A stretch of DNA of 64,000 nucleotides. It comes from Gonapodya prolifera JEL478 (taxonomy: Eukaryota > Monoblepharomycota > Monoblepharidomycetes > Monoblepharidales > Gonapodyaceae). The position numbers and the translations under genes are program-made. The DNA is taken from positions 133,812 to 197,811 of the forward strand of contig KQ965746.1 of the NCBI GenBank assembly GCA_001574975.1, in the 5' to 3' direction. Positions 10,495-22,600 of the stretch are shown in pieces (the first letter of the stretch is position 1; each line of letters opens with the position of its first letter). The notes under the pieces were generated by a model that searched no databases, was not told the origin of the DNA, and was given only the letters and a program-made list of their open reading frames with translations.

Positions 10495-13400
10495 ATGTCA
10501 CCACCACCAACCCCTCCGACGCCAGCCTCCTTCGGCCCACCCAGCTCCTCCACGAACCCTCACGAGCACCCATCTTCACGTGTATTAACGCTCAAGAAGC
10601 CTCGAGAGGCACAGCAGAGCACTGATGTCCCGACATGGGACATGCCTCAGCTCGACGACTCCGCCCTACCTGCCCTGCGCGTGCCCGAATGCTCACCTGC
10701 GCCATCACAACGGTCCGACTTTTTACGGTCTACGGCGGCTGCGTCGGTGCCCGAGGTGCCGAAATTGCGTGGGACGCCAGTGGAGGTTTGTGGGACCGGA
10801 ACGCCCTTCAACGACACCGTGGACTGGTCGCAGAGAGTGGAAACGCTGGTAGACGTGAAGATTGATCCAGGCGGGGACACACGTGGAGACGCGGAGGGGA
10901 TTCAGGGTTGTGAAATGCGGTCGCCTCCTGCGATCGACGGTCACACCTCCACGGTGGATTCGGCGCGGGACATGATCGTTAGCAAGCTGGCAGAATGTGG
11001 GTTGATCTCATACTACGTTTGTTGTCTGACCATTACCCGTGGGTTCCCACCAGATCTCACCGCTCTGCATACGCCCGCCATGCACATGGCGTACACCTCC
11101 TCCCGACACAGATCGCGCGCCGCCGGTGCTTCTAAGACTCAGTTTACGATCCAACTGGCTGTATGTCCAGCGACACTGTGTGACTTTGACCGTGAGTGCG
11201 ATTTTTGCGTCACCGTCTTTCCAAATTACGGCGAAATCGTCCATCACGAACCACAATTTTCATACAGCTTCCCTCTCGTTCCACCTCACACATTGTTTCC
11301 GTGACTTTTCCTCTGATCTGGCATCTGCCGCATACGTGGTTCTCTCCCAGATTGATAGAGACGTCAAGGCAACCAAGCCTGAAGAGGGTGATCGACAAGG
11401 CGAGGGCGAGATATGGCCCGAATATGTGAGCGTCGCTACGAGGGTGGTCAGAATGCCAGCAGTTGAAGGGTGGGTAGGTCACATCGACTTCAGCAACACA
11501 ATCTGAAGAACCAGTCATTTAAACCTGTTCAGAATCCTCCTGTCATCACTGGCCGATGTACCAGCTGTTCTTCGAAGGCGTCCCGCTTTGGGGTCGGCAT
11601 GGCTTTGTGCACTTGAAAGTTTCTCACCACTCTCGTCCCTACGTCTCTTCGTCGCCAAATTGACGGTACCACAAATCCGGCTTGCTGCACGCACATTCTT
11701 TTGTAGGAACCGCTTCTGTCGATCGCGCGATATGGTCCGCGTTGTGTACTTGTGGAACGCAGAGGGGGAGAGCTCGGTCAAGATAGTGAGGAGGGCTCAG
11801 GGTGGCAAGGTGTTGGAAGACGACGTTTGGTGAGATTTGGACTTGATGTGGGAGAGTTTGAGTTAGGTACTGAGTTTGTTCTGTTCTTACGTGGTCTCCT
11901 GCAAGTTCGAAACAACTTCGAAACCACAATGTCTGCACCCATTGCCGGCGTTCTCTGGTCGATTCTCCAAGTGATCGGAGCTACACGCGAGTACAAACTC
12001 TCTGGCTTCAGTGCCCTCGCATTCGCAGTGATTCTTGGTGGGATGGTGGTCGTGGGTGCTGGTGCGGAGAATTGAAGGTGGAAGTTGCAGGTATGCGATT
12101 ATAGATGAACAGACAATCGAGATGTCTCTAACTGAAGCCCTTGATACTGAGCAGACGATTTGGTCAATCACGTCAGTATAGGTCAGTTGGTGGAGGTCGT
12201 TGGTGTTCTCCAGAAACGAGGGAACCAAGATGGCGAGTATGGAGGTCGGGTGTTGCAAAATGTTGAGTCTAAGATGCCAAACACATTCTCCTACAGTGTC
12301 CAGGAAGCCCTACCACGCTCCGTCATTCTTCTCAGAGGTGAGCAAAGATCATAAATACTTTCCTCTCCGCTCCGACCTTGATCACGGTCTTTTTAGGTGT
12401 CCTCTCTTCGCCCAATCTCCTGGCACCCTCGCCTACTCCATGATCCCTTCCGCGTGGGAAACGCGGGAACCGACCTTGTTGACACCATCCGAATAGATGC
12501 TCTCCCGAAATCAGTGCAGAGAATTGTCAAAGGTGATCCATTGCCGATTCTGGCGCTCTCCAGAGACTACTATCTATTTTCGGCACGTCTAGATGAACTT
12601 TCACCGTGGGCATTTACGCAGAGGCTCGTAGACTCATTCTGCAGTGAGCACCGTCGTGCTACCTGATGAACTATTTGAATTGACGTCGTGCTACGTTAGC
12701 GGAGATTGTCCCTTCAAACATCTGGCGGCGCGTTAAGCTTGCTTTGCTTTTGAGGTGCCCAGGAGTGTCGGCAGTTGTTCATTGATCGGTACTAACTGTT
12801 GATATTTGGTACAGCTTGGTATCACTCACGACCTCCAACCTGACCGTCACTGACATTGACGAGACTCTGCCTCTCTCAACATACGATCCAGACGACACCA
12901 CCTCTCACGCGTTTTCCTCAAATTATTCGGCCCCACCGCGATCTTCGATTAATGTATTTCTTGTACTTGACGCGGAAACACCGGCCTTGCGACGTCTGAT
13001 AGAACGTGCGGCGAGCTACAAAAAGAGTGGGAGGTGGGAGTATGGCATCACTGTGGAAAGCGAGAAAGGGAAAAGTAGGCAGCAGCTTGTGGAGATCAAG
13101 ATGACGAAAGATGGGAAGGGAGATGGTGTGGTGGTCAACGGTGAGCATCGTTCTGCGTTGTCACGAATGCGAAAGCCTAATGTTTGTGTGCAGCATCTCA
13201 GTTAGGTCCCGCCGTTGGTGGAGTTCTTCTTCTCCCTCCCGACTTAGGAATCCTTAAGAAACGGGATCTAGAGCACCTACACTCTGTCATGGCTACACCC
13301 CGCATACGAGTTCATCCAGAGCTTGCACTGAACATGGACACTTGCTTCTGGGGTATCGCACTGGGGCGGTCGGGGGAGAGAGTAACAGGCGGAAAGCGGG

Positions 13401-14431
13401 GGAAGGTGAAGACGGGAGATGTGATTCAGGGTGGGATGGTGGCAGGGCTTGAGCAACTTCTCACTCAAGAGTTGCGGAAGGTTGCGGGGTACGTGCCGAT
13501 TGTAAATGTGACGCGTTTATGCAAATGTGAATCAGCACTGCGTTAGGAACTTTGATATCATCCTCCACATTCAATCTGATTCCCAATCACCAAAGAACGA
13601 AGCTGTTGATGCCGCCGTGTGTGAAATGCTGCTTACGGAGGCCCGTGGATTTGATCACCAGGGTGGCATAGAATCCGAGATATCTCAAGACGAGTGGATG
13701 TCTTTTGTGGCCGTAGCAGAGCGAGTGGAGGTGAAGTGCGTGGTCCGCAGGGGAACGGTTCCTTTTCCCCATAAGTGATGCGACATCCTTGTAAACAGTC
13801 TCTCCGAAGAATGCGAATCTGCCTTGAGGAGCTATTATCTGGCATATCGCCAAAGCAAAGTGGGAATAGGTACGGGAATCAGCAAGGGTGGAATAAACGC
13901 GAGGGATCCCGGACTTGGAGTCATGGAGGTAAACAGTACTCGGTCCTGCCCCTTTGAGCAATGCTGACAACAATGAAATGCGACCAATCACCACGATCCT
14001 TGACTAGACCCTAATTCGTCTTGCCCGATCTGCTGCAAAGCTCACTCTCCAATGTTTAGCGACACATGACCACGCGCTCATTGCGATCTTCGTGTTCGAA
14101 GAGGTCACCACATGCAAAGTTGGAACGTCGCTTTGTGGATTCAAGAGCCTTCCAGCTGATGAATCGAACATAATGGAGGATTCGGTGGAGGACCCGGTGG
14201 AGAGGGCACATATTGTGGGATTCAAAGAGAAGCCTGGTGATGAAGAGGTAAGTGCTTCAGAGAACCGTTCACACTATCAACAAACTGATATTCTCGTGGT
14301 AGCCTCAGATGTACGATGCGTTGGTTCCAGAAGGGATGGAGTTCAAGAAACCGCAGGAGGATGGGCGATCACATGATCGAAAAATTTCTAGATTTCATGA
14401 AAGATTGATGGGAATATTGGCCCAGAATAAG
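10495..14431 (+). CDS. MCMDC2: MCMDC2-like atypical MCM protein
   Basis: Atypical minichromosome maintenance paralogue; in animals MCMDC2 (mei-217/218 in flies) promotes strand invasion and crossing over in meiosis. Thirteen exons stay in one frame: 10495-11191, 11268-11469, 11533-11829, 11906-12090, 12155-12337, 12497-12643, 12700-12754, 12815-13140, 13194-13488, 13547-13735, 13799-13928, 14008-14247, 14303-14431 (about 1024 residues). Visible in order: a disordered Pro/Ser-rich N-terminus, an MCM N-domain, a zinc ribbon (FFCRNRFC ... NVCTHC), the OB strand block ending in DDLVNHVSIGQLVEVVGVL, then the AAA+ part. The Walker A region reads INVFLVLDAETPALRRL and Walker B reads GGVLLLPPDLG, so both lack the catalytic residues. 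A lid helix with LSEECESALRSYYLAYRQ and a C-terminal helical pair follow. The start is uncertain: an extra 5' exon is possible. The exon 6/7 junction (159-nt intron) is chosen on frame and alignment. Confidence 0.75.
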
Positions 14432-14626
14432 CATTGTTAGAAGCAGAAATGTGGGCATCATGTGCAAGGGCAACGCCGCCGGACAAGATTCACAAATTGC
14501 GAAGATAAGTTTATTCAACCCCCAAATCACAATCAACTCGGGACTTCTCGCCAGTAGACGGACCATCCATCGCTTTGAACCAGAAAAGGCCCTCCTCTTC
14601 CTGGAAGTGACATCGGCCCTGTCACA

Positions 14627-17600
14627 ATGCCCGATACGATGACCAACGATGTTCCGGCACTGACTTCCCGCATCCGCGAACTTGAGGACCTCCTTCATGA
14701 GACGGTCCTCGCACGTGTTCTCGCTGGTGACTGGGAGGAAACACAACCACTGAAACGCCGCAAAGTCACGCCAGCGGCAGAGGACTCGGAGAACATACAG
14801 CCATCATCTCAGCCACTTTCCCAGCGTGTTTCTAGCCCTCATCGACTCCAGTCGGACTCGCGGGACCCATCCCTGCCACCGCATTCCCCGCGGCACTCGC
14901 AAACCCCACTGACACCAAATTCTGCTCGGAGAAATCAAATTCAGTTCGCTCCGGACACCATTTCACTTCAGGATCTCAAAATTTTGCGTGAGGGGCTTGA
15001 ATATTTGAGAAAACGAGTTCGGGGAGAGCCAATCGATCCCACATGGGAGCGAGCGACTTTTACCGTACTGGAGCAGCGATATTCAGAACTATCTGGAACG
15101 ATGCAACGACTGGACATGGATATACAAGAGATGGTTGAGTCTTTTCGAAGAATGGAAAAGGGGCACCAAGAGGAATCCGCTGATCCCACCAATGAGGTGA
15201 AGCTGCACCTCGATGCGCAGGTCGAGGTTGCGAAAGAAATGCAGCAGGTAAGTGTCATTCATTTATTTAGGAACGCATTGTTTTCATGGTCATGTCGGCA
15301 GTTTGCCCAGCGCATTCTTGGAATGGCCAACTCATTCCCCCGTGCTGCACTAGATGGAGCGATCCGCAACAGCAGCACACCAAATCTCCCACCACAAGTC
15401 CGATGTGATCCTGCACCACCACCGAGCATTCCTCTTTCGGAATTCAATCTCGGGAATTTAATGCTTGCTGTCGAGTCAATGCGACATCAGCTAAACACGG
15501 TGATGGCATCCAATACAGGGGGTGACAATCAAGTGAGAATAGAATTGCAGAGTTACAAATCTCCGCTGACATGATGCACTATAAATAACGAATCTTTTAG
15601 GATCTTGCCACTATCTCAAGCGCTGCTCGATCCGCCGCAACGTTGGCGAGCGATCTGGAGCATCGTTCAACCCAGTTACGGGTTGCGGACCTTGAACGTC
15701 AGCTTCAAGCAGCTCACCATGCGGTTGAAATGCGCAATGTGCGCCTGGCCGAGCTCGCAAGAATGGAAACAAAAGCTTGCAAACATGCCGCCGAGGCACT
15801 GGAGCGGTGTGGATTGCTTGAATCTCAACTAGAGGAGTCCAAAGTTGAAGCCGAAAACAATCGCAAGGCACTGAGTCTGGTTGAGGAAGAGCGGGATAGT
15901 TATCGACATGGCCTGAATGAAGAGAGGGAGACACTGTCGCATCTCAAGTCAGAATTGCAAAAGCAGATATCCGAAGCATTGAGCGATGCTGAACGGGCTG
16001 CCTTGGACGCTCAGAGTAGGGTTGGGACTCTTAAAGAAGTGGAACGTGGTCTGAGAGAGGAATTGCGTGGGATGGTGGAGGTGAGATCGCATCGCCATGT
16101 CGTCGAACTGGAGGTATTTATTTTTTTTGTGATATAGGGTCTTACAACGACGCAGCAAAAGTGTCTTAGGCTCACTGATGAATGTGAGATCCTCAAGGCC
16201 CAACGCTTGGAAGTTGAGAGAGACGCCACAGAGGAACTCCAACGAAAATTGGAGCAAACGGAAGTCGAAGTAAGGCCTTTGTCGTTCTCTTGTCCTTGTT
16301 ATGCTATATCTTTTCTTTGCTTTCGCTCATTTCGTTTCCTAAAGCGCGCTGAGGCATACCGGCTTCTGGGAGAGTTGCGGAAGCAAGAAGAAGAAACTGC
16401 CACTGAGAAGATGGCGCTTCAATCGATGAATGCAACTCTCGTAAAAGAGCGCGACGGTTTTTGTGACAGTCTCCAAGCCGAGTCCCAGAAGGTCACTGAA
16501 ACGTCGAAGGTGCTCGACAACCTCCTCAAAACTCTTGAACAGGAATTGGCCGAGTCAACCGCCCGTGTGGAGGAAATTGAGCGACTCCATGCGACATATC
16601 GCGAGGCAGCAAAAGCGAAGGAGAAGCTCGAAGTGGAGGTCACTGAGCTGAAGCTGCGTGAAGGCCATTTTGGTTCATTGAAGAGGGACTTGGATGATGC
16701 CGTCAGATCTCGCGACCAATGCCTGAGTACTATTGGTGCGTTGGAGAGTTCGGTTACGCACTCAAAGGAAGAAGCGATGCGACTGTTGCAGGAGGTTGAT
16801 CAGGAAAAAGTCGAATCCCGGCAGCTTCGTGAAAGGCTTCGGGACACGGTTGCAGAACGCGATTTGCTCTGCAAAGAACTTGATACCGTTGCTGCCATTC
16901 ACTCCGACTGTAAACAAATAATGGAGGACTTTGCCACTCTGACAAAGAATCACTCCGAATGTACGGTAGAGAAAGAGCACCTGGAGAGGTCCCTCGCAGA
17001 AACTCGGGAAGAAATTGCCCACCATCAGCAGCTTCTGTCTGGTCTCGAAAGCGTCAAAAGTCACCTTGAGATGAGTTCGAAGAAGGCAGAAGAAGAGTCA
17101 CGAGATCTCTCAATGCGGTTAAATGACGCCATGATCAGACATGAAGGTTGCAGGGGCGTTCAAGCACAGCTTGAAATGGCACTCAAAACAGCGCAAGAAC
17201 AGATATCAGCGTTGCGAAAGGAGCTTGAATCTCATAACACCATTGAAGCAGAGCTCGAAAAGGCAAAGCTAGAAATTGCCCATATTCGGGAGGAACTTGC
17301 GGAAGCTGTTGATGCACACACAGAATGTGATCATAGGTTAAGCGCATTGACAGCACAGCTTGACAGCTCTCGCCATGAAGTTGTGATCGTCAACGAGGCT
17401 CTGGAAGCTATTCGCATAACGCATATGGAATGCGCGGGAGAAAGGTCACGTTTGGAGGGAGAACTGAAAGAATCTCTAGAACGGACGAAAGATTTGCAGA
17501 AAGACGCGGAAGCTGTTGTCGAAGTTCGAGAAGAACTTCACCGCCTTCGCGAGGAATACACCGTCCTTGAAGAATCCCGAGCAACCACTGAACACAACCT

Positions 17601-19500
17601 GAAAGGGGTATCAAGGCAATTGCATGAGCGTGAGTCTGAGCTTTCTCAGGCTCAACGGGAGCTCCGAGATGTTGTCAAACTTCATGCTGGATGTGACAGC
17701 GAACTGTCGGAACTTCGGGTTAAGGTGGAGCTCGGTGCTAAGTTGGAAAGGGACTTGGACACCTCAAGACGCGAGGCTGAACAATTACACCAAAAACACC
17801 AAGAGTTGTCAGACGCTTTTACCCAGTATAAGCAAAGAGTCCAATTGTCCGAAGAAGAGCTATCGAAGACGAGGTCCAATCTGGAGCAAGCAGAAAAGAA
17901 GCTCATCACTGCGATCGAGGAACATGCAGGATGTAGCGACTGTATCGGAGATCTCAAGTCAGAGCTAGGGAAGCTCCATAGAGAGGCTGATTTGTTACGA
18001 GAGAAGCTTAACGAAGCCGCCGCCCTGCAGAAGGAGCTCGCAAAGTCCAAGCGAGATGTTGAGACATTGGAAAATTCGTTGGAGGAGGCGCGCAATAATG
18101 TTGCGGAAGCGCATCGAGATCTTCAAACGGCAGTTGATCGACATGCTAGATGTGATGTCTCTAAGTCCAAACTGGAGGGAGCGTTGCAAATCAGCAAATC
18201 AAAGTTCGATGAGCTCCAGTCTCAGCTAGAGGCTGTGAATGGAGAGTTGGAAGTCGCACGGGGGGACTTCACCTCCAAGCTGGTTGATCGCGACACCACA
18301 ATCAAGGATCTTCGTGAGCAACTTCGCCAGGCGGTTGTGTTGCATCAATCAAATGATTGCGCAGGTGCTAACACTGGAATAAACACATTAAAATTGAGTC
18401 CGTCCGGAACAAAGCGTAAAGCAGTTGATGTTCTGGAGCGATCGGTTACATCGTCCTCCCGTGAAACCCCAGACGCCTCTTCTTCCGGGCGAAAGGCCAA
18501 TTCCCAGACAAAGAGGGACTTTGTTCAAACATCTGAAAGTGATGACCGGGAAACATTCCGAAATTCGGAAAGGAAACATCGGCGCGTGGATGGTACTGCA
18601 GGAGGGAGTGCCTCGATGGTGGTCAGCTCAACTAGTGAATCCTGTTCTCAAGGTGACTTCACGCGACTGCACAGCAATGAAAGAGTTTTGAAAATTTTCT
18701 GCTCTTTTCGGTCAGATTACAAAGTGGTCGTCTCTCTGTCTGGCTTCAAGGAGTCCAATGGTGAATGGAACACAGCATTGAAAACACGGCTGTTGAAAGT
18801 AAGCTCGAAATCTTTAACATCATTCGACAAGATCAATACTTATTTTGTTGCAGTGCATTCGCGATTTAGGTGGAAAGTTCTCTAGTACGGAAGACTATGA
18901 CCCTCATATTACCCACATAGTTGGTGAGTGGGGTTTGAGAACATGCAGTCGATTTCCCTCTTAATCAAAACCATTTAAGCTCCTCCGGGGACTAAAACGC
19001 TGAAAACTTTCGCAGGTGAGTCCTCAGGGATTCTAGTGGTCCATTCTAGTCATTGTAATCATGCATCCACACAGGTCTCCTGACGCACAAATGGATAGTA
19101 AATGATTTCAATTGGATACTTGAGTCGGCTAAGAAGTTGGTACACCGTTTCTACTTTTCTGCGCCACCTTGCTCACCTGTCGAATTCTGTTCTTTGATGC
19201 AGAGGTCGATGGTTGGACGAGAAGGGCTTCAAGGGAACGCGAAATATGTCGACCCCCTTTGCAGGCAAAAAGTTCTTCCTGGCCAATTCTTTCCGACAGG
19301 AAGCAGTTGGCAATAAAACGTTCCGACTCGGTTATGCCAAGAAATTAGTTGCCCTGGGTGCTGGCGTCATGATGGACTCACCAACTGAGGCGGATTTCAT
19401 CGTTCGTGGAGGAACCGATACAGTCGAATATTCGGGTCTTTGTCTCGACTGGATGAGGTTCATTTCATTGATTGAAGGTGGGGGCGTTGCTGAGAGATGA
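14627..19500 (+). CDS. Giant coiled-coil protein with C-terminal tandem BRCT domains
   Basis: About 1460 residues from nine exons: 14627-15247, 15302-15532, 15601-16080, 16138-16269, 16345-18798, 18854-18923, 18980-19015, 19075-19135, 19203-19500. Residues 1-210 are Ser/Pro-rich with a KRRK nuclear signal; roughly 270-1250 are almost continuous coiled coil. The C-terminus has a BRCT-like module beginning VVVSLSGFKESN, with LGGKFS, THIVAPPGTKTLKT, the HKWIVNDFNWILES signature and GRWLDE. A second, more divergent module follows (GKKFFLANSF ... LGAGVMMDSPTEADFIV). Tandem BRCTs usually read phosphopeptides in DNA-damage signalling, so a nuclear scaffold role is inferred. The coil carries a recurring His-x-x-Cys cassette. 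It starts 195 bp after the MCMDC2-like stop on the same strand. I cannot match it to TOPBP1, Crb2/Rad9, MDC1 or PTIP. Confidence 0.82.
16900..18153 (+). repeat. Recurring H-x-x-C cassette within the coiled coil
   Basis: Protein-level repeat: a short block of the form (A/V)-x3-H-x2-C-x6-L-x2-x-L recurs at nucleotides about 16900 (HSDC), 16951 (HSEC), 17140 (HEGC), 17317 (HTEC), 17422 (HMEC), 17683 (HAGC), 17923 (HAGC) and 18142 (HARC), with a degenerate form upstream (RDQC, about 16717). Spacing varies from 17 to 87 residues, most often 59-87. It is not the CxxC zinc hook of SMC/Rad50 coils. Confidence 0.8.
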
Positions 19501-19623
19501 CAGGGCCTTGTGGTGTATCTGGCCTTGGCCGGGAAATTTGTGATGTACATAGATTTTATTTCTTAATTCGGATGCATAAACCGAACGCTATCTCTCCTCC
19601 ATCTCGTCGATCTTTCTCACTCT

Positions 19624-22600
19624 TCATAAAATTCGAGACAAAGTTTCAGTAGCTCTACGGCGAGCGTCCTCGAGGGCCGAGCGAATTTGATCATTTGAGT
19701 GGGTTAGGTCAGAGCGATCACAACTACGAAACCGTTCACCCAATGGTGCTGTTTCTTGCTTGCCCGGAGGGAAGGCAATGATGAGTTGCTTCCACTCCGA
19801 CTCCACTTGTGCCAGTTCTCGGATTGTGGTTGCTTCAAGCTCAGCAATACGATCGAGGATCTGTCCCACCCTTTCACACATTGCAACACCGCTGTTGATG
19901 TGTCCAATTGTCAGACGATGTGTAGAAAGAGCCTCTTTGAAAGAAAGGAAACAGAAAGGTGATATATATGCTCAATGGTGCCACAGTCTTATTATCACAC
20001 CTTCTTCTGATTCCGCAACATTTTCTTTTAAAATCGCCTGCGCGCAAGAAAGCTGTTTGAAAGATGAATTCAGCAGCTTTGTTGCCAAAAGACGGGCACT
20101 TTTCTCCGCAATCAAGAATCGCGAGTGAATGTTTGCTCCAATGGATGTAAGAAAACTACTGCGGAGAACTTGCTGAGTTTCAGATTGCTGAGTGGCATAA
20201 TCTACGGGACAATTGCCATATTGGTTAAGATCTTTCTGCAAAGGTGTCGAATGAACTGACTGGCTCTCCACGCGGTCCTTTTTCCCAACGCAATTTGGCG
20301 AACATTCTCTATTTCCGATTTTGCATTCTCCAAAAGGTCGAGAGATCGCTCTGTGGGAGGTAGTTGTATTTTCCTTCGCGAAGCAATGAGGACTTCAAAC
20401 AGATTTGAGAGGTTTCGTCGAGCTTCGACACAATGGGAATCCACTGATTTGACATAAGTGATTGCGTTGTTAAACATGTCAATAGATAAGGCGTCGTCGA
20501 AAGACCTGGGTATTTAACCATCAGAAGAAAACCCCACAACAATGAGAGGCAACATGGAGGCTTACAGTGGTTCACACTTTTCCACAACCATCAGTTTTTC
20601 TAATTCTGGTGCATTATCGTTTTGTTCCAGGTATCGCAAAGTAGCCCACAAAATTCGACGAATGTTTTCAGTGGATCTCAAGATGACCGTCTTGAACAAG
20701 AAAGGTCAGCTCGGGCCGTGGTAAGCGATTTCCACGTCAAACCTTTTCAGTGCGATCCGTTGTCGTGGCCACTATGGACTTCCATCGCCCACAAAGTTCA
20801 GTTAGGGTCGCTACCATAAGGTTACCTTTCGCAGCTTCATTTCTCAAGCGCGCTTTGAGCATTTTCATATTGGTTTTCACCCCTTCCGCGAATTGACCAT
20901 CGTCCTTGCTCTCATCCAATGTCCTAACTGTCGCAACCATCACAGTTTTAAGCCTTTCGACAGTTTGTTCATAAATGGTGATACTTTCAGGGATGTTGCG
21001 AGGTTGATTGAGCGGTTTTCGTATGAGTCTTCGAAGGTCTATGATCTTTGACTGCCGCTCCTGCATGTTCCTTGCAAGTTCTTTCACAGATTTCAACGTC
21101 ATTTCAAATTCCTGTTCTAGTCGCCCCCGAAGAGTTTCGCAATCTGAGGACGATACTGAAAGAACAAGATCGTGGTCAATGAGAGTGCGACAAACTCGTC
21201 TAAAATCGTCAATTTTGGAGTTCATTTTCCGTTGTAGAGAATTTAGCTCATGATGAAGTTCTTGAGTTCTGGAATTGTGTGGGCATGTGAACTGCATGAT
21301 TTGCACAAAGAGAATAGGAAATCATTACCTTGCTATTCTTGATTCATACTCGGTTTCAATCTCGTTGACGGACTCTAGCACATCTACAACGCGCTCCTTG
21401 AGCTGCTCGTTAAGTGAGCTCTCACGAAGTTCAAGTGCGAAGAGAACAGCATTCTTTTCATTGGAGACAGCAAAATTCTTGGATTCCATCAATTCCCGAG
21501 CACGGATTTTCATTATCTCTTCAAACTTGTGCGACGAAGTCAAGCACTGAAAAATAAAAAATTCAATAAAGTCAACAAAGTTGCTTCAGAAGAACCCTCA
21601 CATTTTGGATCCATCGAACCCTCACGCCGACCGACATAGCGTGCACGTCCATTGGGGGATATGAAACAATTTGAGCAAGTGCTGACACCGCAGCCGGTTC
21701 TTTGGAACTCTGTGCACTTGTTACTTTCCTCGGAGGGGATTGCGGGCGGATAGATTCGACGTTTGTACCAAGTGGATCCACATTTTGGAGACCAAATGTT
21801 AACTGCAAATATGACACCTCTTCCTTCGGATTCTTGATCACATATTTAATGTTGTCGGAAGCTTGAAAGATAACTTCTTCCCTTCCGGCCTTGCCTGATC
21901 CTGGCCGATCCACCATACGGATGTCGAACAAGTCGCAAAACTAGATCAACCAGATCTTTGATTTCAAATTTTGATTCAACGTGAAAGTTTGAGGTCACCT
22001 TTTGACGCCGACGTCGTGTTTCTTCTTCGAGAGAAAGGATGAGTGACTTAATAGCAGTCTCCACCTCCGTGTGAAACCTTGAATGCTCTGTGTCCACGAG
22101 CAAATGACAACGAACTCTTCACGAAAACAACATTTGTTGCTTACCAGCTGCAATTTTGTTCAAAATTGATTTTGCTTTTGCCGCGGCTGCATGCAAGACC
22201 ATCTCATCTGTCGCGAAGTCCATTTCTTTCTGAATCACAAATAAGTTTTCGTCAAGTTTCGCGAGCCGTTGCAAATAGGTATCGTGGAGTCTTTCTAATT
22301 CATCATGCATAAGAGACTTTGATAAATCGAACACAGTGTGAGAAGTGAGAAGATTCCTTGCGCTTTCTGCCATTCTGGACGAGAAACTGAAGAGCATCTC
22401 TGCAAAGTGCCTATTCCGGGCTAGCATTTGACCAAGATTGTCCGGAAGCTCCGATAAGATGTTCGGTGGGACCTCTCGGAGCCGGATGAGATTTGCAGAT
22501 TGCTCAAAAAAGTCGTTGACAACATCAGAAGAATTCAACGATAGCTCGGCGAAGAGAGGGGACCATCGTTTTCGCATGTCATGCTCCAGCTGTGTCAACC

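Noticed and set aside
11014-11050. A 37-nt intron (gtttgt...caccag) in exon 1 of the MCM-like gene
   Set aside because: It is shorter than other introns here and its removal would shift the frame that continues correctly into the MCM N-domain.
10363-14431. GPI transamidase subunit (PIG-S) as identity of the split gene
   Set aside because: An initial reading in the wrong frame around 11.56 kb gave a PIG-S-like GVPLW string; the frame that keeps splice phases gives the MCM zinc ribbon and OB block instead.
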